A stretch of DNA of 64,000 bases from Apostichopus japonicus (taxonomy: Eukaryota > Echinodermata > Holothuroidea > Aspidochirotida > Stichopodidae), in assembly GCF_037975245.1 (NCBI RefSeq), contig NC_092562.1, positions 12,036,001 to 12,100,000 on the forward strand, given 5' to 3'. Each line of letters starts with the position of its first letter. The stretch's first letter is position 1. The notes under the pieces were generated by a model. The model saw only the letters and a program-made list of their open reading frames with translations. It searched no databases and had not been told where the DNA came from. The position numbers and the translations under genes were made by a program. This document shows, in pieces, positions 58,422 to 64,000 of the stretch.

Positions 58422-59800
58422 ACGGAAGCAGGACACTTCGCCCAACAACCATTTCGCCCAACTGCCATTTCGCCCAACCTTACCATTTCGCCCAACCAGC
58501 CTGGTCATTTCGCCCAACCAGCCTGGTCATTTCGCCCAACCAGCCTGGTCATTTCGCCCAACCTTGATTAAATATGATACTTGAAAAGTAAACGTTCGGG
58601 AATTGTTAAAGTTACAGGATACGAACCGAATATTAAGGAAACTTGAGGACCGATCAGTGTGTTGGGGGTTAGGTTTGATAGTAAACGTTCGAATATTAAG
58701 GAATATTAAGGAAACTTGAAGTCCTTTTCTTTGTATAACTTTAGTAAGGAAACGTTACAGAATACGAACCGAATATTAAGGAATCTTGAGGATGGACCAG
58801 TATTTTAGGGGTTAGGTTGGAAGCAGGACACTTCGCCCAACAACCATTTCGCCCAACTGCCATTTCGCCCAACCTTACCATTTCGCCCAACCAGCCTGGT
58901 CATTTCGCCCAACCAGCCTGGTCATAATATTACTTTTTCTATTCCACTAGTTCAATTGATTTATTTTGGGTTAGGTTACTTCGTAATAGGTCAATAAAGT
59001 GAGGTCCGCTCGATATCGATCGGAGTCTGAGCAGTTATTTCGGGTATAATGGGAGGATTACACTACTTTAGGCGTTTACGCATACAATGGAAGTTATATT
59101 ATTATACAAACACAGGGGAATCGGTCTTCATAAAAACCTATCAAACCTAACCCCTAAAACACTGATCCATCCTACTGACTAACAATTCCCGAACGTTTCC
59201 TTATTAAATTGAAAAAAATATAAAACCCGTCCGTAATATTGAATTACTATATTTAATCAATGTAACCACTTTATCAATGTAACCACATATGTAATCACAT
59301 ATGTAATCAATTTAACCACGACTTCAAGTTTCCTTAATACTCGGTTCGTATCCCGTAACGTTAACAATTCCCGAACGTTTACTAGGCCTATATCAAACCT
59401 ATCAAACCTAACCCCTAAAACACTGATCCATCCTCAAGATTCCTTAATATTCGGTTCGTATCCTGTAACATTAAAAATTCCCGAACGTTTCCTTACTAAA
59501 GTTATACAAAGTTAAGGACTTCAAGTTTCCTTAATATTCATTAATATTCGAACGTTTACTATCAAACCTAACCCCTAACACACTGATCAATCCTCAAGTT
59601 TCCTTAATATTCGGTTCGTATCCTGTAACGTTGACAATTCCCGAACGTTTCCTTTTGAAATATCATATTTAATCAAGGTTGGGCGAAATGACCAGGCTGG
59701 TTGGGCGAAATGACCAGGCTGGTTGGGCGAAATGGTAAGGTTGGGCGAAATGGCAGTTGGGCGAAATGGTTGTTGGGCGAAGTGTCCTGCTTCCGTCCCA
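58422..59800. mobile_element. Shortened TTCGCCC foldback element, unit 3
   Basis: Copy of the unit 2 element with the same deletion junction, so the deletion came before amplification of units 2 to 4. Confidence 0.8.
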
Positions 59801-60904
59801 GAGACTCATGAGATGTCGAACAACTGAAAATGCGAAAGTAAATCACAACCGATAATTATGCAAGATATGGCCTACTTCAAGCATCAGTGGTTTGGATACA
59901 AGCTTAATTGCTACTTTATCTTTGCAACAACACTATGTTAGGTTGGAGATTAAAAAAAACATAAGCCCATTCATTAGCCCTTTAGAATACTGTGAGCCTA
60001 GGATTTGTTGGCATGAAGAAGCTTACCGAATTTCATTGCGTCACCCATGGTAATTGAGGGTCACTCAATGGATGGTGGTGGTGGGGGGGGGGTGGTGGGG
60101 GTGAATAACATATGGACTTTATTAAACATATCATGGGTCTTAATAGTTCGTGCGACTGATTCGTACATGAGCAGAAGCAAATGTATATATACCTTGCACT
60201 AAGAACTTTTCCTTGATCCCACTGAAACGCATTTATTCCATTATTTCTTGGTTCGTGCGAAAGAATAAAAAAGAAGCTTAGATTGTTATTAATGAATTCA
60301 AAGGAAGCTGATTAAGTAATTAGGCAGTAAGTGAGCATAGTTAGTTAGGCATTTCACATTCTCACCGATATGGAAACATCCATCCGTGCCATTTGCAGTT
60401 GGTAACTAGAGTCACGTGACACAACTTTGACACTACACGATACGACAGTAGAATAAACATATATTGTGGAGGTTGTAAAACGTGACTAACAAGGTAATGT
60501 ATATATGTGTGTGTGTAAGGGTGTATGCATGTAGCAGGAACTCGCAAAGAAGCCATCGGTGGCTTATCAAAGCCAATATCATATTCGATACCACTTCCAT
60601 AAATCATTAGAACACGATGTATTTATGTATATATTTAGATCCTCCTGCAAGCAGGAACTCGCAAAGAAGCCATCATTGGCGCCAATATCGATGTCGGTTT
60701 CACTTCTTTATTCATGAATAGAACACAAACTTCCTCAAAGTGTGGCTAGCGACTGCATGAGTACAAATAATGCGAAAACTTAATGCGAAAAAGTAACTAT
60801 TCTGTCAGACATTCTATGTTGAATCACAAATATTATCGTTGTAAAACTTCACAAGAATATTCAACATTATCGAAGCTTGAAGGTTGAGTTGTACTAGTAA
60901 TACT

Positions 60905-60989
60905 ATGTTTGCTAACTTCGATGTTACGCCATGTTTCCTTTTCACGGTACTGTTGGCTTGCAATAAGCTGCAACCAAGCAAAACCCAAG
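60905..60989 (+). CDS. Signal-peptide-like first exon, unit 3
   Basis: Third identical copy. If a real paralogue lies right of the window, this or a later copy would be closest to its HYR exon. Confidence 0.45.
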
Positions 60990-62630
60990 GTACGTTGTTC
61001 TGGATTCATACAGGAGAACAAGTACGAAGTAAAAAAATACACGTACGGGTATCAAGAACAGACCTAGGCATAGTCATATAGCTAGGTTAGGCTGTGTAGG
61101 CTACAGTCATATAGCAGAATATTAGTCTTATATTCTGCCCTATGGCTATAGTTGGCCGGTTATGTGGTACATTACCTTTTGTAGCCTAACGTTATTATTA
61201 CTAGAAAAAGCTTACGCCTCTATAGGTCTTCGATACTGTAAAACTGTTTTGTATCATACACTACAGCCTACAGTACAGTTAACATGTATTAAAAGGCTTG
61301 TTCAGTAGCATGGACACTGCGAAGTTCGGACACCTAAGCCTTAGAACACGCCAAAACTAGTATAAAGGCTATCTTATGGTATAAATTACCTGAAAATATA
61401 CTTGATATGGTGGGGTCATTTGGAGAGAAAACAACTGTAGCTTTGTAGTTTTTCGTGAAATTGGCACTTGCTGTAAGTTGTCATGGTGAAATCGTGTATT
61501 TCTTAGGGTACTGTCCAAACTTTGCAGTGTTCCGTACTTCGCAATACTGACTACAATGCAAGTTACATGTATGTTATCCAAGTTCATAGCATAGGCTATG
61601 ACTAGCTCTAAAGGTCTTAACTATATAGTTGGGTCTAGACCTACTTGTGTTTTGCTGTGGTAATAGTTATTATCGTTTGCAAAAACTCACAAACAATATA
61701 ACCACTTGTATGATGTGTTATACAAACTGTCATCAAATGGATCGAGTCTTAGCGAATATGTAAAAAGATGACATCGTTCAATGAATAAAGCTGATTTCAT
61801 GTTGAAAACACATTAGCGTATCCTGGCTAAGAACTTTTTCTACCCCTTGAGTTTAGCAGAACCTAAAAAAAAGATTTTCTGAAAATGTTTAGTTTCCATA
61901 GAAAAATTATATCCTACCATTTGCTGGCTATACTTTTCTTAAGCCTAGCCAAAGTTAACAAGCTTTGCGCTTGAAATATTTTGTAAGCAACCAGCAACAA
62001 ATTTTGATACACAAACTTGATTCATATATCACTTGAAACAAAGATGAATTTATCACTTTAAAGGCATTGAAGACTATAGCCCCAAACCACATGCGTACCA
62101 TCTGAAAATGTTAACTTTCCGTTGCTTGCAAGTGACGTGTTGTTTGTGTCACTACAATATGCAGACAGTACAGTAATGAAACGTGATACCTTGTTATCTT
62201 TAGCTGGACCTGAGATGTCCATCGCTATATTGTTTGTACACTGTGCTGACAGTATTGACCGCAGGTGTATGTACTGACTGTACACTAGTGTCTAATTACT
62301 GATGGTAGCAAGCTATGTGTGCATTTTCTGGTATCGATGATGGTGTCTAACACTTCTGTTACACCTCATTCAAAACTAGGTCAGATTACCGGCATTAGAC
62401 GTTTCTTTCTGCGCGAGTCTTCACACCACTAACTTCAATGTACAGGAGAACTTGGGCTTGCTTGAAGCATGCATAGGTAGAGCAAAAATTGTAACCGCAG
62501 ATAAGCCCTGCAATTTGAACCCGCGTTCCAGGTATAGCGGTAGGCTTGGAAAACTTCCAGACCAGGTTATTGCAACAGAGAATACGAGCAGCGATCGACA
62601 GCTATGCAGTGAGTCTTTTCGACACGTGCA

Positions 62631-64000
62631 TAGAGTTATCAAGCTTACAATGTTTTCAGACGTTCACCTGTTTTTGACCTAAATCTTTGACTTCTGCATG
62701 AAACAATTAGGATTCTAACTTCATGGGATCTACAAAGTAACCAAGTTTATGAATTCCACTGGAAATTACTTTGGGAGTCATACTTTGGAACCACATACCA
62801 ATTAAGGGTGATGTTCAGCCAAGCATTAGGCTACTTTTGAATTTATCGTGTTTACAACACGTTTTGGTTAAACTTCACTTAACCTTCAAACTTGAATTTT
62901 ACACAATTAATATCCTGAATTACAAAAGGGTATCTATATAGCCTACCAAACATAAAGCACAATAAAGGTGTATCTATTGAGTTACAGTGTTTACAAACAT
63001 CTGTCATCATGACTGTCTATCAATTTATAATGATGGGACTTCCCAAAGATTTAAGTAAACAAACCACAGCAGGTTTCAATCAAAGATTAAGAATCACAAA
63101 TTATAGCGCTTCCGAATCCCTTTGAGCTATTCAAATATCATTTAATATCATACAAGTTACAAATACGAGCGAGATGGAGAAGAAGTCTGGTGACATACGC
63201 AACTCTTACTGACAGCCAGTACTATGTTTCTCTTAACTACGTATGGTTTAGTTTAGCGATGTAAATAAAACAAATCAACTTAGATGTTTACGTAGATGGA
63301 GTAGATATATCTCAATATTCTCAATGACATTAATGTGCTTGAGTGTGTGTATGAAACGGAAGCAGGACACTTCGCCCAACAACCATTTCGCCCAACTGCC
63401 ATTTCGCCCAACCTTACCATTTCGCCCAACCAGCCTGGTCATTTCGCCCAACCAGCCTGGTCATTTCGCCCAACCAGCCTGGTCATTTCGCCCAACCTTG
63501 ATTAAATATGATACTTGAAAAGTAAACGTTCGGGAATTGTTAAAGTTACAGGATACGAACCGAATATTAAGGAAACTTGAGGACCGATCAGTGTGTTGGG
63601 GGTTAGGTTTGATAGTAAACGTTCGAATATTAAGGAATATTAAGGAAACTTGAAGTCCTTTTCTTTGTATAACTTTAGTAAGGAAACGTTACAGAATACG
63701 AACCGAATATTAAGGAATCTTGAGGATGGACCAGTATTTTAGGGGTTAGGTTGGAAGCAGGACACTTCGCCCAACAACCATTTCGCCCAACTGCCATTTC
63801 GCCCAACCTTACCATTTCGCCCAACCAGCCTGGTCATTTCGCCCAACCAGCCTGGTCATAATATTACTTTTTCTATTCCACTAGTTCAATTGATTTATTT
63901 TGGGTTAGGTTACTTCGTAATAGGTCAATAAAGTGAGGTCCGCTCGATATCGATCGGAGTCTGAGCAGTTATTTCGGGTATAATGGGAGGATTACACTAC
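62631..64000. repeat. Tandem unit 4, cut by the window edge
   Basis: Matches the first 1370 bp of units 2 and 3 and runs off the right edge, so the array continues. Confidence 0.93.

Larger units (their letters stand above)
57697..62630. repeat. Tandem unit 3 (4934 bp)
   Basis: As unit 2; the length difference lies at least mainly in the G-run (about 60081-60091 here, longer in unit 2). Confidence 0.95.

Overview
The window is animal genomic DNA: long AT-rich introns with GT/AG splice sites, extracellular HYR and fibronectin type III modules, a receptor tyrosine phosphatase fold, and many nested transposons. The HYR modules, the GGCCTAGGCCTA-rich AT-biased intergenic DNA and the AGGTCAAAGGTCA repeat family suggest a marine deuterostome, most likely an echinoderm. 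That assignment is inference, and nothing here fixes the species.

Positions 2257-40641 (+ strand) hold one receptor-type protein tyrosine phosphatase-like gene (gene A). I could trace 23 coding exons with matching intron phases, from an extracellular HYR exon to the stop codon; the signal-peptide exon lies outside the left edge. The order is HYR, a second HYR-like module, two FN3 domains, one transmembrane helix, a tyrosine-rich juxtamembrane segment, then two PTP domains (D1, D2). Both PTP domains lack key catalytic residues: D1 has HC-SNGVG-A and WKY for WPD; D2 has HC-INGIG-L and no WPD. The product is predicted to be a pseudophosphatase receptor. The first HYR exon has a 1-nt frameshift, and an extra degenerate HYR-like exon lies at 5163-5370. 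The D1 active-site exon is tandemly duplicated, with a damaged second copy.

The introns carry mobile elements: a TTAA-flanked MITE (1386-1762), a hAT-like non-autonomous element (2747-4363), a decayed Ty3-type integrase relic (about 5945-6432), a tRNA-like SINE relic (about 9958-10025), LINE 3' ends (4726-4780 and 16500-16741), a 1.6-kb foldback element of about 20-bp repeats (20513-22118) nested inside a repeat with direct AGGTCA sites (20470-23300), and a young, apparently intact Ty3/gypsy LTR retrotransposon (30246-39571) with seemingly identical 765-bp LTRs. A 5'-truncated LINE with a 16-bp target-site duplication sits 77 nt after the gene A stop codon.

From 44712 to the right edge the sequence is a tandem array: one 8.05-kb unit, two units of 4940 and 4934 bp, and a partial fourth. 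Each complete unit holds a foldback element built of inverted TTCGCCCAACC minisatellites, and a short signal-peptide-like exon with a phase-1 splice donor (51031-51115 and its copies). The DNA just after that exon resembles positions 1-350, where gene A intron 1 should lie. The array may therefore be an amplified promoter/first-exon segment of a neighbouring paralogue of gene A. About 41.8-44.7 kb is non-coding, with small repeats and one MITE.
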